A stretch of DNA of 64,000 nt from Phycisphaerales bacterium (GTDB lineage: Bacteria > Planctomycetota > Phycisphaerae > UBA1845). Below, in pieces: positions 18,419-27,426 of the stretch. The stretch is from contig JACKHH010000008.1 of the NCBI GenBank assembly GCA_020639095.1, positions 52,920 to 116,919 on the forward strand. The letters run 5' to 3'. Numbering within the stretch: the first letter of the stretch is position 1; each line of letters begins with the position of its first letter. A model generated the notes under the pieces. That model ran no database searches, was not told the DNA's origin, and was given only the letters and a program-made list of their open reading frames with translations. The translations under genes and the position numbers were made by a program.

Positions 18419-19354
18419 TCAATTGTAGTGCAGCAGGAGCGTCTCCCAAACGAGCGTCTTGGCGTTGAAGACCGCATGGGCGACGATCGGGCCGACGAGC
18501 GAACCCGTATGCACATACATCACACCAAGGATGACGCCAAACAACGCGAGCGCGGGGACGACCTGCGGCTGGGTCGCGTGCGCCAGCCCAAACATGAACC
18601 CAGCGACCACCACGCCCCACCGCCGCGATCGCGTCGTCCGGATCAGCCCGGTTTGCAGGATTCCGCGAAAGTACATCTCCTCCGCGATCGGGGTCACCCC
18701 AGCCACCCCCGCCCAGAGAAACGCGGGCAGCCACACCGGGCATTGCGGATTTCTCAAGGCCTCGATCACACCGTGCTCGGGAAAGGTGATTTCCGGTTTG
18801 AACAACTGCACGATGCGTACGGTGACATACAGCGTCAATTGGCACAGCGCGATGGCTGCGATCGCCCCACCGACGCCGAACAAGACCTGCGACGCGATGC
18901 CGCGCCCGCCGCGAACAAACCCGGCTTCAGTGCGCGTTAAGTAACGCCTGCCCACGACGTAGCTGACGACAGCAGCCGCGACGAACGCGAGGTTGTTGGC
19001 CACGAGCGCCGCGAGGTCCAGCTTGTCCTCGTCCGCGGCATCGGCTGGTCCTACCTTGCCGAGGTACTGTGCAAGTGCGGGATAGCTCACCAACATCGCG
19101 AAGAGAAACGCGAGCACCGGCAGAAAGACTGCCTCTGGAGGTAGCGGCGTATCGTTGGCAAATCCCTCAGGGATCGACGCAAACGGTTTGCCCCGCCAGC
19201 GAACCAACGCCGCGATCGTACACGCGACGCCACACGCGATCAGCACGCCGTCCGCCCAGTACAGCGTCTGCTCAATGGCTGCGAGCGCGTGCGACGGATT
19301 GCAGCCCGTCGCCGCGCCGACTAGACTCCCAGCACTTTGCCAGCAGGAGAACAT
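18419..19354 (-). CDS. CPBP family intramembrane metalloprotease
   Basis: This polytopic membrane protein has about seven hydrophobic segments. The CPBP (Rce1-like/ABI) motifs are present: EEMYFRGIL, FMFGLAHA and the final HAVFN. Such proteases act in CAAX processing, bacteriocin immunity or regulated proteolysis; the substrate is unknown here. The frame continues upstream, but residues before 19354 look like antisense of the trpC coding region, so the ATG at 19354 is preferred. That ATG lies next to the trpC Shine-Dalgarno on the other strand, so the two divergent starts overlap almost completely. Confidence 0.75.
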   Translation of the reverse strand: MFSCWQSAGSLVGAATGCNPSHALAAIEQTLYWADGVLIACGVACTIAALVRWRGKPFASIPEGFANDTPLPPEAVFLPVLAFLFAMLVSYPALAQYLGKVGPADAADEDKLDLAALVANNLAFVAAAVVSYVVGRRYLTRTEAGFVRGGRGIASQVLFGVGGAIAAIALCQLTLYVTVRIVQLFKPEITFPEHGVIEALRNPQCPVWLPAFLWAGVAGVTPIAEEMYFRGILQTGLIRTTRSRRWGVVVAGFMFGLAHATQPQVVPALALFGVILGVMYVHTGSLVGPIVAHAVFNAKTLVWETLLLHYN

Positions 19355-19355
19355 C

Positions 19356-20168
19356 GTGGGCAACATACTGGACCGCATCGTCGCGGACAAACGAGAAGAA
19401 GTGGCAGCCGCTAAGGTGGCTGTGCCTCTGGATGACGTTCGCCGGAGGGCGCACGATGCCGATGCGCCGCGCGACTTCTTCGCGGCGCTCGCCGCGCCCG
19501 CACCGGCTGGCATTCACCTGATCGCCGAAATCAAACGCCGTTCGCCATCGGCCGGCCTGATCCGCGCGGACTTCGACCCCGTCGCCATCGCGCGCACATA
19601 CGCGTCCGCCGGGGCGTCAGCCATCAGCGTGCTCACCGACGCCAAGTATTTCGACGGGCAACTCGGATACATCGCAGAGGTGCGCGATGCCGTGTCACTG
19701 CCGGTGTTGCGCAAGGATTTCGTGGTGGACGCGTACCAGATTTGGGAGGCGCGGGCCGCCGGAGCGGATGCCGTGCTGCTGATCGCCGAAGTGCTGGGTG
19801 CGAAAGGTGTCGCGGAATTGACGCCGGTAATCACCAACTTGGGAATGACAGCCCTGATCGAGGCGTACGATCCCGATCTGTTTCGCTCGGTCGTTGATAC
19901 GCTGGGCGAACCATTGCCCCAGCGCGTGCTGCTGGGCATCAACAATCGCGACCTCACGGTGCAGCGAACCGACCTAGCAACCACTGAACGACTCGCCAAA
20001 CTGCTGGCGGACACGTCCAGGCTGGTGACGGAAAGCGGTATCCACACGCGCGCGGACGTTGAGCGCGTACAGGCTGCGGGCGCCCAAGCGATGCTCGTAG
20101 GCGAATCGATCATGTGCGCCCCGGACATGGCAGCGCGGATTCGCGAATTGCTCGGCATCACAGATTGA
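19356..20168 (+). CDS. trpC: Indole-3-glycerol phosphate synthase
   Basis: It catalyses ring closure in tryptophan biosynthesis. The 270-residue protein is a single TIM barrel with IKRRSPSAGLI, LRKDFVVDAYQI, LLGINNRDLTV and LVGESIM motifs, which are typical of TrpC. The GTG at 19356 follows CAGGAGA by five bases; a longer frame to 19155 reads through the antisense CPBP gene and is rejected. It stands alone, without other trp genes nearby. Confidence 0.94.
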   Translation: MGNILDRIVADKREEVAAAKVAVPLDDVRRRAHDADAPRDFFAALAAPAPAGIHLIAEIKRRSPSAGLIRADFDPVAIARTYASAGASAISVLTDAKYFDGQLGYIAEVRDAVSLPVLRKDFVVDAYQIWEARAAGADAVLLIAEVLGAKGVAELTPVITNLGMTALIEAYDPDLFRSVVDTLGEPLPQRVLLGINNRDLTVQRTDLATTERLAKLLADTSRLVTESGIHTRADVERVQAAGAQAMLVGESIMCAPDMAARIRELLGITD

Positions 20169-20200
20169 CCACTGACAAGCAGAGCTTGTCAGTGCCACCC
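20169..20200. repeat. Palindrome CTGACAAGC/GCTTGTCAG, copy 1
   Basis: CCACTGACAAGCAGAGCTTG...CACCC is a near-perfect hairpin directly after trpC. A second copy lies at 36865-36896, and a sequence variant (GGACAAGCTCAGCTTGCCC) at 36739-36770. Confidence 0.7.
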
Positions 20201-20212
20201 ATCAAGCGCGAC

Positions 20213-20270
20213 TCTCAACTCAACATTTGCATCCCAACTCGTAATTCGCAATTGGTAATTCGTAATAAAA
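20213..20270. repeat. Low-complexity spacer with repeated AATTCG words
   Basis: This A+T-rich tract contains GTAATTCGCAATTGGTAATT, an imperfect repeat. It lies between trpC and the flagellin terminator and supplies the T-rich tail of that terminator on the minus strand. Confidence 0.5.
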
Positions 20271-20307
20271 AGCGCCCCGTCGTCGCGGCGAGCGACGACG
20301 GGGCGCT
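20263..20307 (-). terminator. Intrinsic terminator of the flagellin gene
   Basis: A perfect 16-bp stem (20271-20286 with 20292-20307) has a 5-nt loop. On the minus strand the stem is followed by TTTTATT. It lies about 60 bp after the flagellin stop, reading in the flagellin direction. Confidence 0.92.
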
Positions 20308-20366
20308 TGATTGTGCCGGTAATGGTTCTTGACGCCGCGGCGATCGGCGCCCGTCGAGCCTACCGG

Positions 20367-21815
20367 CTATCCGCCGAGCAGCGACAGCACGTTCTGTTGC
20401 TGCGCGTTTGCGATGGAGAGCACGCTGGTACCCGCCTGCACGAGAATCTGTGCACGCGTCAACTCCGTCGTTTCCTTCGCGAAGTCGGTATCGCGAATGA
20501 CCGACTCGGATGACGTCAGGTTCTCCGACGTGATCTGCAACTGCGTGATGTTCGGCCTGAGGTTGTTGCGCTCGAATGCGCCCAGACGACCACGCAACGA
20601 TGCAACCTGCGTGATGACCGCGTCAACAATGTCGGAGGCGTGGTCAAAGTTGCCAGTCTTGAGCGCGTAGTCCTGCCCGCTACCAAGCTGCGACAGGAAG
20701 CCGATGTTGCGGTTGCCCAGCTTGTTCGCCTGCATCGCCGGCACGCCCACGTTGAGCTGCTGGTTGGTATTCACCCGCGGTCCAAGCTGGAAGAGCGAAC
20801 CGCCACCGGTGATTGCGAACGAAGTGGAGCCCACACCCAAAGCCGGATCGAGCAGGATGTCGAGCTTGGCCTGCGCGTTCCGCAGCGATAGCTTCAGCCC
20901 GTCGGAGATGGTCGCGGCGCCGTTGATGAACGCGACAGCGTCGTGGCCCTCGATGCGACTTCCGTTCGCGACGTTGTTGCCGCTGATGTCGGTCAATGGC
21001 AACGCCGCGCTTCCCTCGAGCGTTGTGATACTGACGAACTCGCGACTCCCGTAACCGCTGCTCAGGATACGCATGCCCTGCGACGGATCGGTGGCGCTGA
21101 CCATCTCGGCTTCCAGACCGGTGGCTTCGCCCTGGTTGTTGATCGCGTCGACCATGTCGTTGACGGTGGTGTTCGCGGGGAAGTTGAGCGTGATAATGCC
21201 CTTGGGACCCTGAAGATCAATCGCGACGGCACTGGCGCCCAACGCGGCTGCTCCGTATACAACTTCCGCCTGCAACGGCGCGGATGCGACCGCGACATTC
21301 ACCGGAACGAAATCGGCGCGTCCGAAGTTGGCCGCCACGACCTGCACGTTGGCCAGCGAGTTGTAATCGATACCGCTGGTGACGTAGTCGAGCGAACCGT
21401 CCAGCAGCTTTCTGCCGGCGAAGGTCGTGGTGTTCGCGATACGCGAGATCGCCTCGATGGCTTCGTCGATCTGCAACTGGTTGGCGTCAACTTCCTCGTC
21501 GCTGAACGCGCCACGGTTGGCCGCTTCGACGACGAGTGCCTGGATGTCGGTGAGCAGATTGTTCACCTCGTTGATCGCGCCTTCGGTCGTGGCGATGACG
21601 TTGATCGCACGCTCGGAGTTGTCGATCGCCTGGGAAACAGCCGCGATTTCCGAGCGCAGACGTTCGGATACGATCAGACCCGCCGGGTCGTCGGCACCGC
21701 GATTGATCTGCAAACCGCTCGACAAACGCTGCAACGAGGTGGACAAGTCGCGCTGCGATACGGCGAGCTGACGCTGTGACACAACTGCCGGTATGTTGTT
21801 GGTAATTCTACTCAT
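20367..21815 (-). CDS. fliC: Flagellin
   Basis: This is the filament subunit, 482 residues. The conserved N-terminal D0/D1 region (MSRITNNIPAVVSQRQLAVS, LSSGLQINRGADDPAGL) and the C-terminal D1/D0 region (DTDFAKETTELTRAQILVQAG, ending NAQQQNVLSLLGG) are intact. A hook-IN-like segment (TTVNDMVDAINNQGEATGLEA) lies in the middle. The ATG at 21815 has the perfect Shine-Dalgarno CAAGGAGGAT. A strong terminator follows. The leader carries GGA motifs next to the ribosome-binding site, consistent with CsrA control, and csrA and fliW lie directly upstream. Confidence 0.95.
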   Translation of the reverse strand: MSRITNNIPAVVSQRQLAVSQRDLSTSLQRLSSGLQINRGADDPAGLIVSERLRSEIAAVSQAIDNSERAINVIATTEGAINEVNNLLTDIQALVVEAANRGAFSDEEVDANQLQIDEAIEAISRIANTTTFAGRKLLDGSLDYVTSGIDYNSLANVQVVAANFGRADFVPVNVAVASAPLQAEVVYGAAALGASAVAIDLQGPKGIITLNFPANTTVNDMVDAINNQGEATGLEAEMVSATDPSQGMRILSSGYGSREFVSITTLEGSAALPLTDISGNNVANGSRIEGHDAVAFINGAATISDGLKLSLRNAQAKLDILLDPALGVGSTSFAITGGGSLFQLGPRVNTNQQLNVGVPAMQANKLGNRNIGFLSQLGSGQDYALKTGNFDHASDIVDAVITQVASLRGRLGAFERNNLRPNITQLQITSENLTSSESVIRDTDFAKETTELTRAQILVQAGTSVLSIANAQQQNVLSLLGG

Positions 21816-21821
21816 GAGCAA

Positions 21822-21857
21822 TCCTCCTTGATTGCAACGTACCGCCCCATTCCTGTT
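21822..21857 (-). promoter_or_regulatory. Candidate CsrA-binding sites in flagellin leader
   Basis: AAACAGGAATG lies upstream of the Shine-Dalgarno AAGGAGGAT, giving GGA cores at 21853-21851 and inside the ribosome-binding site. ACAGGA followed by a GGA in the Shine-Dalgarno is the layout known to be repressed by CsrA in flagellin mRNAs. Confidence 0.5.
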
Positions 21858-21890
21858 TCTTGCGGCACGCTATTCGAGACGATGCGCACC

Positions 21891-22133
21891 TTAGCGCAGC
21901 GCCGGAAATCCTTTCTTGACTTCTGAAACATCGCCGATTTCTTCAGGTCGCAAACCAGCGGCCTGGTGATTTTCCATCTTGATTGCGTCGTAAACTTCTT
22001 TTCGGTGTACGGGTATGGTGGTCGGGGCGTCGATCCCCAAGCGCACCTTATCGCCACGAATGTCCACCACGGTGATCTGAATGTCGTCACCAATGATGAT
22101 GGACTCGTCGCGGGTCCTCGAAAGCACCAACAT
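21891..22133 (-). CDS. csrA: Carbon storage regulator / translational repressor CsrA
   Basis: This 80-residue RNA-binding dimer begins MLVLSRTRDESIIIGDDIQI, with the typical VRLGIDAPTTIPVHRKEVY core. The ATG at 22133 has AAGGAG upstream; a longer frame to 22253 is not supported. In FliW-containing bacteria CsrA represses flagellin translation until FliW binds it. It lies between fliW and flagellin, as expected for that circuit. Confidence 0.95.
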   Translation of the reverse strand: MLVLSRTRDESIIIGDDIQITVVDIRGDKVRLGIDAPTTIPVHRKEVYDAIKMENHQAAGLRPEEIGDVSEVKKGFPALR

Positions 22134-22304
22134 CCTCGGCTCCTTCCTCGGCCATGCCGATGCGTGCGAAAAGCAGGGCGAACAGCTGAAGGCGGTTGTC
22201 GAAACGATGAACAAGCGACCTTGTCGGTCACGATCGCCAAAATCCGGGATCACTCATCGTTTGCCATTCCGCGTTCATCCTTGACAGGTTCAACCCTGCG
22301 TCAG

Positions 22305-22329
22305 GCGCTGCGCCAAAGTCGCGCAGCGC
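22305..22329 (-). promoter_or_regulatory. Stem-loop in the fliW-csrA spacer
   Basis: A 9-bp perfect stem GCGCTGCGC/GCGCAGCGC has a 7-nt loop. It lies just after the fliW stop and has no U-run, so it may be an mRNA-stability or pausing element rather than a terminator. Confidence 0.4.
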
Positions 22330-22354
22330 GCCCAGCTCAAGACTTTGATTTCGC

Positions 22355-22807
22355 TTAGCCGGTCGCACTCATCGCCGGCTGCTTCGCCGGGATGCGCATC
22401 AACGGATGACGCGTCGAGTAGCGACGATCGCTGAGCACGAGCTGCCGGGCTTCCCGCGTATCGACGTTCACCACCAGCGGTCCCTGCAAGTTGCCGGTGA
22501 GCAGGTCTTCGACCTTGTTGACGATGACGAACACCTGCGCGTTATCCAGCTTGTCGATTCCGAGCTGCTCCAGCTCCTCGGCTTTGATCGGCGCGTGATA
22601 CTCCGCCACGAACAGTCGCGGGTCGCACACGACGAACGCGAGTTCGGGCCGATCCACCGCTTGCAGCCAGTAGAAACCGCTGCCTTCACCGGTTTGGATC
22701 AGCGCGTAGCGCTGTTCGTTGGGAAAACCGAGTACCCCGTGCTCGAAGTTGATCAGCTTTTCGCCGTCCACTTCCAGCGCGCCGAAGCGCGAAGTCTGAA
22801 TGATCAT
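22355..22807 (-). CDS. fliW: Flagellar assembly factor FliW
   Basis: FliW binds flagellin and sequesters CsrA. The 150-residue protein starts MIIQTSRFGALEVDGEKLI and contains the conserved FEHGVLGFPNEQRYAL and FYWLQAVDRPELAFVVCDP segments. The ATG at 22807 has AAGGAG seven bases upstream; the frame upstream of it is not supported. A gap of about 260 bp separates it from flgL, so it may have its own promoter. Confidence 0.95.
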   Translation of the reverse strand: MIIQTSRFGALEVDGEKLINFEHGVLGFPNEQRYALIQTGEGSGFYWLQAVDRPELAFVVCDPRLFVAEYHAPIKAEELEQLGIDKLDNAQVFVIVNKVEDLLTGNLQGPLVVNVDTREARQLVLSDRRYSTRHPLMRIPAKQPAMSATG

Positions 22808-23073
22808 CGCGTTACTCCTTGACAACCTGTCCTCATAAAGTCGATCCGCGGCAGCGTCGGACGCACGTGCATCCGAAAACAGTCTCCCTCCCGCCAAGCG
22901 GGCGCTTCACCGCTCACGAATCAGTCGGCGCGTCCTTGCGCCGACCACTCCGCCTCTCCAACACGGAGCAACCCTGAATCACGCAATCGGTCCGGTTGTC
23001 CTGAACCCAATGCGTGTACGTTTGTGACTTCCCCCATCCAACGCCTCATCCCCACCGTTCACTCAACCGGCTG

Positions 23074-25014
23074 CTATCCCAGGAAATCCAGCAGCGACGT
23101 GTTGAGCAACTGCGATCCAGTCAGCAGCGACGCCTGCAATGCGGTCTGCGCCTGCTGGAATTTGGTCACCGCTTCCGTGTAATCCAGATCCTGCACCTCG
23201 CTGAGCAGTTCCTGTGTCGCGAAGACCGCGTTTTCCGTCTGCGTCAGCCGATCCTGCATCGCCGCTGCCCGCGCACCGACGATGCCGCGCGCCTTGCTGA
23301 ACTGCTCCAAGTGCGTGTTGATATCTTCCGCCGCAATGCTCATTCCCTGCGAATCATCGCTGCGCATCGCCTGCTCGAGGTCGTATAACGCGGTGAGCAA
23401 ACCGTTCGCGCGTGCGCCGTTCACGTCGTCGCCGACCAACTCGGTGCTCGCGTTCGACGCGAACTTGTTGAACAGCCCCAGGTCGTCGATCGCGAAAGAA
23501 TTGTTCAGACGCGACACGCTCAACGTCCCCGCGCCGCCCGTCGCGTCGGCCATGCGAATCCCGTTCCCGGTATCCGTAAGCTCTGCCGTGACCGCGACAC
23601 CGGCATTGGCGGCTGCTGTGTTGATGGCGTCGAGCACATCCGTGATCGTGTTCGCCCCGTCGAGATTCACGTCGAATGTGCTTCCGTCCTTGGCGGTGAT
23701 CCGCATGTCGGTCTCGCCCGCGACCGTGCGCACACCCTGTCCGTTGTTGAGTTCCGCAAGCGACGAACCATCGTGGAACGAACGGATGCCCAATGCCGTC
23801 GCAGCGGTTCCACCGTTCTCGCCGATGGTCATCGTCGTGCCCGACACCGTGTTGATTACGTTGATGCCTGTGCCCGATTCGTTGATCTCCGCGCGGGCGT
23901 AGAGACCCGCGTTGTTGATCGCGTTGAGCACATCCTGCACCGTCTGGGCCGTGCTGAGGTCGACTGTCTGGCTCAACTCGCCGTTGCTGATGATCAAACC
24001 CGCGGACAAGTCCAAACCCAATCCGCCGGCAAGATCAGAGATCAGCGTGGTACGCGTGAGCGCGGGTCCAAGATCCGCGCCCGCGATGACCGCGTTCGTC
24101 GCCGTGCTCGCGACAATGCCCAAGTCGCTCGCCGTCGTTCCCGTGCTGACGTTGCGCACGATGATCGCGGGTCCGCCGGGCGTGATGCTGATGCCCGTGT
24201 CGGTGACAGCCGCAGTGAAGCTCGCGCCGGCGTCGGTCGCGGCTGCGTTGATTTTATCGACCACGTCGCCGATCGTGTCCGCGCCCGTCAGATTGATCGT
24301 GACCGGAGCGGAACCGTCCTCAACGATCTCAAACGTCCCAAGACGCACGCCCTGATTCGTCGCACCGGTCAGGTCTTCGAGGCGCGTGTCCGCGGTCAAT
24401 CGCGGATCGAGATCGGCGAAGCCCTGCACGCTGCTCGACAGCGCACCGAAGATCAGGTCGCCACCGGCATTGATTTCCTTCAACTCGTTCACATCGGTAC
24501 GCGTGAAAATGTCGCCGGTGTCTCCGAGAAACGCGGCGCCATTGAGCGCGTTCACGAACGGCTGGGTGTCCGTCTTGCGACCGGCGAACAGGTAGCGACC
24601 TTCAAATGTGCGGTTGCCCACGGCGATGAGCTGTTCGCGAATCGACGCAACGACTTCAGCCGCCGCAGCCCGTTCGTCGGCGCTCGAAAGCGTTCCGATG
24701 TGCGCGCTCGCGATCGAATGCGCTTCGTTGACCAGGTCGTTTGCCTCCGCCATCGCGGAGTCAGCCGCGTCGAGCACGTTTCCACCGTGGCGAATGTTGG
24801 TGAGCAACTGGTCCTGCTGCTCAAGAATCTCGGTGAGGTTCAGCGCGCGGGCTGCCCGACCCGGATCATCGCTCGGCGCCAGGAACTGCCGGCCCGACGA
24901 GATGCGATTCTGTTCCGTGAACAAACTCAGCGTGCTCTGACGCAGCGTGGACAGCAGCGTATCCGTCCGCAGCGTGTTGCTCACGCGATTCACGTTGATC
25001 GATTGAATGGCCAT
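23074..25014 (-). CDS. flgL: Hook-filament junction protein FlgL, enlarged
   Basis: The flagellin-like N-terminus (TLLSTLRQSTLSLFTEQNRI, LAPSDDPGRAARALNL) and C-terminus (EAVTKFQQAQTALQASLLTG, LLNTSLLDFLG) identify FlgL. At 646 residues it is roughly twice the usual length. The middle is built from at least three hook-IN-like repeats with the pattern TIxDVxDxINxAxxxAG: around TIGDVVDKINAAATDAG, TVQDVLNAINNAG and TITDVLDAINTAAANAG. It is separated from flgK by nine bases, so the two are cotranscribed. The extra domains probably project from the junction. Confidence 0.9.
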   Translation of the reverse strand: MAIQSINVNRVSNTLRTDTLLSTLRQSTLSLFTEQNRISSGRQFLAPSDDPGRAARALNLTEILEQQDQLLTNIRHGGNVLDAADSAMAEANDLVNEAHSIASAHIGTLSSADERAAAAEVVASIREQLIAVGNRTFEGRYLFAGRKTDTQPFVNALNGAAFLGDTGDIFTRTDVNELKEINAGGDLIFGALSSSVQGFADLDPRLTADTRLEDLTGATNQGVRLGTFEIVEDGSAPVTINLTGADTIGDVVDKINAAATDAGASFTAAVTDTGISITPGGPAIIVRNVSTGTTASDLGIVASTATNAVIAGADLGPALTRTTLISDLAGGLGLDLSAGLIISNGELSQTVDLSTAQTVQDVLNAINNAGLYARAEINESGTGINVINTVSGTTMTIGENGGTAATALGIRSFHDGSSLAELNNGQGVRTVAGETDMRITAKDGSTFDVNLDGANTITDVLDAINTAAANAGVAVTAELTDTGNGIRMADATGGAGTLSVSRLNNSFAIDDLGLFNKFASNASTELVGDDVNGARANGLLTALYDLEQAMRSDDSQGMSIAAEDINTHLEQFSKARGIVGARAAAMQDRLTQTENAVFATQELLSEVQDLDYTEAVTKFQQAQTALQASLLTGSQLLNTSLLDFLG

Positions 25015-25023
25015 GGTTTTCCA

Positions 25024-26757
25024 CTAGCTGGCCAGCGCCAGCATCTCCTGCATCATGTCGTCAACGGTGCTCACGAAACGTGCCGCGCCCTGAAAAGCAC
25101 GCTCGAAACGCAGCAGGTCGATCGCCTCCTCATCGAGACTCACGCCGCTGACACTCTCGCGCTGGGCCGACAGCGACGCGGTCACCGCGTCCGCCGCCTC
25201 CAGCTTGTTCTTGGCTGCATTGCCCGCAGACGCGACGCGATTGGCGATTTCGTTGTAGCCCTGAAGCAGCGACGTGCCGTCAAGCGAGTCAGCCGCGGCG
25301 CTCAGCGCACCGGCCATGCGACCCGCGTTGATTCCGTCGCCCGTGCGGTCCTGCGTGGCAGCCGCCAAGAGGCCCGAATCGTTCCGCAAATCCTCGCGAA
25401 CGGCGATGTCGGCTGCTCCCGATCCGGTGAAAAACGTGTTGATGCCCAGACCCGCGAGCGTCTTTGACGAGTCCGCGCGAAATTGCTGGCCGTCATGCCC
25501 GAAGGAGAACGAGAAACCTGCGTCGGCTTCCAGGCTCAAGCGCTGATCCGGCGTGATGCTCGCGGTGACACCACCGACCTGGGCGTTGATGGCCGCGACC
25601 AGATCTTCGAGCGACGTGTCGTCATCGTTCGCGCCGTCGAGGTCAATGTCGATGCGATACGCAACCGGTGTACCCGTCGCATCGTCCGCAACAGTGATGT
25701 AGAAGCTGCCATCGACGGGCGGATTACGCAGCCCGGCGTCCACGCCGTTGAGCGCCGCCGACGTGTCCGCGACCGCTTCCGTTGAAACGACCGAACGCAG
25801 CCGCGTCAGCCCCTGACCGTCGGCGTGTAGCGAGTTCACCTCAGTGATGATCGCCTGTGCGAGTTCGTCGAGATCGCCCATGCGGGCGTAGGCGTGTTCG
25901 TCGCGTGCGAGTACGAGGCCTTCGACGATCCCACCCGCGATATTCACGCGTGTGTCGGTGTCCGCGAAACGCACGTTCGTGCGGATGAACTCGCCGTCGA
26001 CTTCGTCTTCGGTCGTGAGCCCGCGCGACGACCCGCCCTGCACCAGCGGTTCGCTACCAATGTAGACGTTGATCGAACCGTTCGGCTGCTCGCGCACGAG
26101 CACGTCAAACGTCTCGCTCAGTTCACGCAGCGCGGCGTCGCGGCGATCGCGAAGTGCATTCGCCTGGCCGCGACTTCCCGCTTCGAGCGCCGAGATTTCC
26201 GAGTTGAGGTCCGCGATTTCCGTCGCGAGGCGGTCGCCATCCTGTGCAGCCGTGCGAATCTGCTCGTTCAAATCGAGACCCAATTCGAACAGGTCGCCGC
26301 GTGCGCCCTGCAAGCTGCCCGCGAGCGATTCGCCGAGCGAAACCGCGACCGCGCGAATCGCGAGATCATCCGGTGCGTTCTGCACGTCGCTGAGCGAGTT
26401 GAAGAATCCCGTCATCGAACTGCTGATGCCCGCGCCCGAGAGGTCGTCAAAAAACGCTTCGACGCGCGCGACGGCTTGGCTTTCAGCAGCCGCGGAGTGC
26501 AGATCGCCGGTGGCTGCACGGAGGCGGTTCTCAATGCCTTCGTCAACGTGGCGTTTGATGCCGGAAAGGGTCACGCCCGCACCGGGCTGAAGACCCGGGC
26601 CAAGCGTCGTGCCCATAACGGCGGAGAGCTGCGCACTTTGACGCGTGTAGTCCGCGTTGCCCGAGTTGGTGACGTTGTTACCAACGATCTGGAGCGCGCT
26701 CTGATAACTGATCAGCGCGTTGCGTCCGGTTTCAAGTGATGAGGTCAGCAGTCCCAT
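25024..26757 (-). CDS. flgK: Flagellar hook-associated protein FlgK
   Basis: HAP1, 577 residues. The N-terminus MGLLTSSLETGRNALISYQS and ALQIVGNNVTNSGNADYTRQ are typical of FlgK. The coiled segment near residues 150-220 and the C-terminal EEAIDLLRFERAFQGAARFV are also present. It is exported by the flagellar type III system and forms the hook-filament junction with FlgL, encoded just downstream. An AGGAT Shine-Dalgarno precedes the ATG. No frame damage is visible, unlike genes further upstream. Confidence 0.93.
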   Translation of the reverse strand: MGLLTSSLETGRNALISYQSALQIVGNNVTNSGNADYTRQSAQLSAVMGTTLGPGLQPGAGVTLSGIKRHVDEGIENRLRAATGDLHSAAAESQAVARVEAFFDDLSGAGISSSMTGFFNSLSDVQNAPDDLAIRAVAVSLGESLAGSLQGARGDLFELGLDLNEQIRTAAQDGDRLATEIADLNSEISALEAGSRGQANALRDRRDAALRELSETFDVLVREQPNGSINVYIGSEPLVQGGSSRGLTTEDEVDGEFIRTNVRFADTDTRVNIAGGIVEGLVLARDEHAYARMGDLDELAQAIITEVNSLHADGQGLTRLRSVVSTEAVADTSAALNGVDAGLRNPPVDGSFYITVADDATGTPVAYRIDIDLDGANDDDTSLEDLVAAINAQVGGVTASITPDQRLSLEADAGFSFSFGHDGQQFRADSSKTLAGLGINTFFTGSGAADIAVREDLRNDSGLLAAATQDRTGDGINAGRMAGALSAAADSLDGTSLLQGYNEIANRVASAGNAAKNKLEAADAVTASLSAQRESVSGVSLDEEAIDLLRFERAFQGAARFVSTVDDMMQEMLALAS

Positions 26758-26792
26758 GGCATCCTATCCGACTGGTCCTGTCGCTCCTGAAA

Positions 26793-27317
26793 TCAGCCGA
26801 CCGCATCAAAGATGCGTTCGCCGACACCCGTGTACGTTTGGCCCGAATGGCCGTATCCCAGAGACGCCGTCATCCCCGACGTCATCGATTGAAACGCGAG
26901 CTTCATGTGGCGCAGCACGTTTTGCGCGATGAGCTGCGCCACGTGGTTGCGTTGCGCGACTTCCGTCGTCACGTCCTTGAGCGCTGCCGCGGCTTTGCGA
27001 ATTCGCGCGCCTCCCGTGGAACCGATGCGGTCCGCCAACTGACTGGCGCTCATGCGCCGAGCAGCCGGTGCGCCCACGCCGTAACCGCGTGCGATGTTGA
27101 TGGTCAGTTGCCGGCGAAGGTCTTCGCGTTCACTCATGTGTCGCACGATCGCCTGCTCCTTGAGCGTCGCGTCGCGAATCGCCTCGGGATCACCGCTGCG
27201 CATCGCAGCGATCTTTGACTCCACCGCGACCAGCAACTCGCGCTGCCCCACCGCCAACTCGTCGAGCAGACCCACCAACGTGTCCACCCGCCTGTCCTGT
27301 GCCACTGCCGTCGTCAT
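26793..27317 (-). CDS. flgN: FlgN-like flagellar export chaperone
   Basis: This 174-residue, mainly helical protein begins MTTAVAQDRRVDTLVGLLDE, with ELAVGQRELLVAVESKIAAM in its first helix, as in FlgN. FlgN is the chaperone for FlgK and FlgL, which lie immediately downstream. The ATG at 27317 has GGGGAG upstream. The position between flgJ and flgK matches common flagellar operons. Confidence 0.8.
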   Translation of the reverse strand: MTTAVAQDRRVDTLVGLLDELAVGQRELLVAVESKIAAMRSGDPEAIRDATLKEQAIVRHMSEREDLRRQLTINIARGYGVGAPAARRMSASQLADRIGSTGGARIRKAAAALKDVTTEVAQRNHVAQLIAQNVLRHMKLAFQSMTSGMTASLGYGHSGQTYTGVGERIFDAVG

Positions 27318-27426
27318 GCTGCAATCTCCCCTACGGCCGGCGTCGTCATCGCCGCTTCTCTCTCGCTGTCTCCTCCATGCGGCACGCATCTGATCGCGAT
27401 AGGCTGCGACTGCTTCCGCGCGACGC

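Noticed and set aside
21831..21849. GGGGCGGTACGTTGCA before the flagellin gene, resembling a sigma-54 promoter
   Set aside because: The start site would fall in the Shine-Dalgarno, leaving no leader, and the -24 half is poor.
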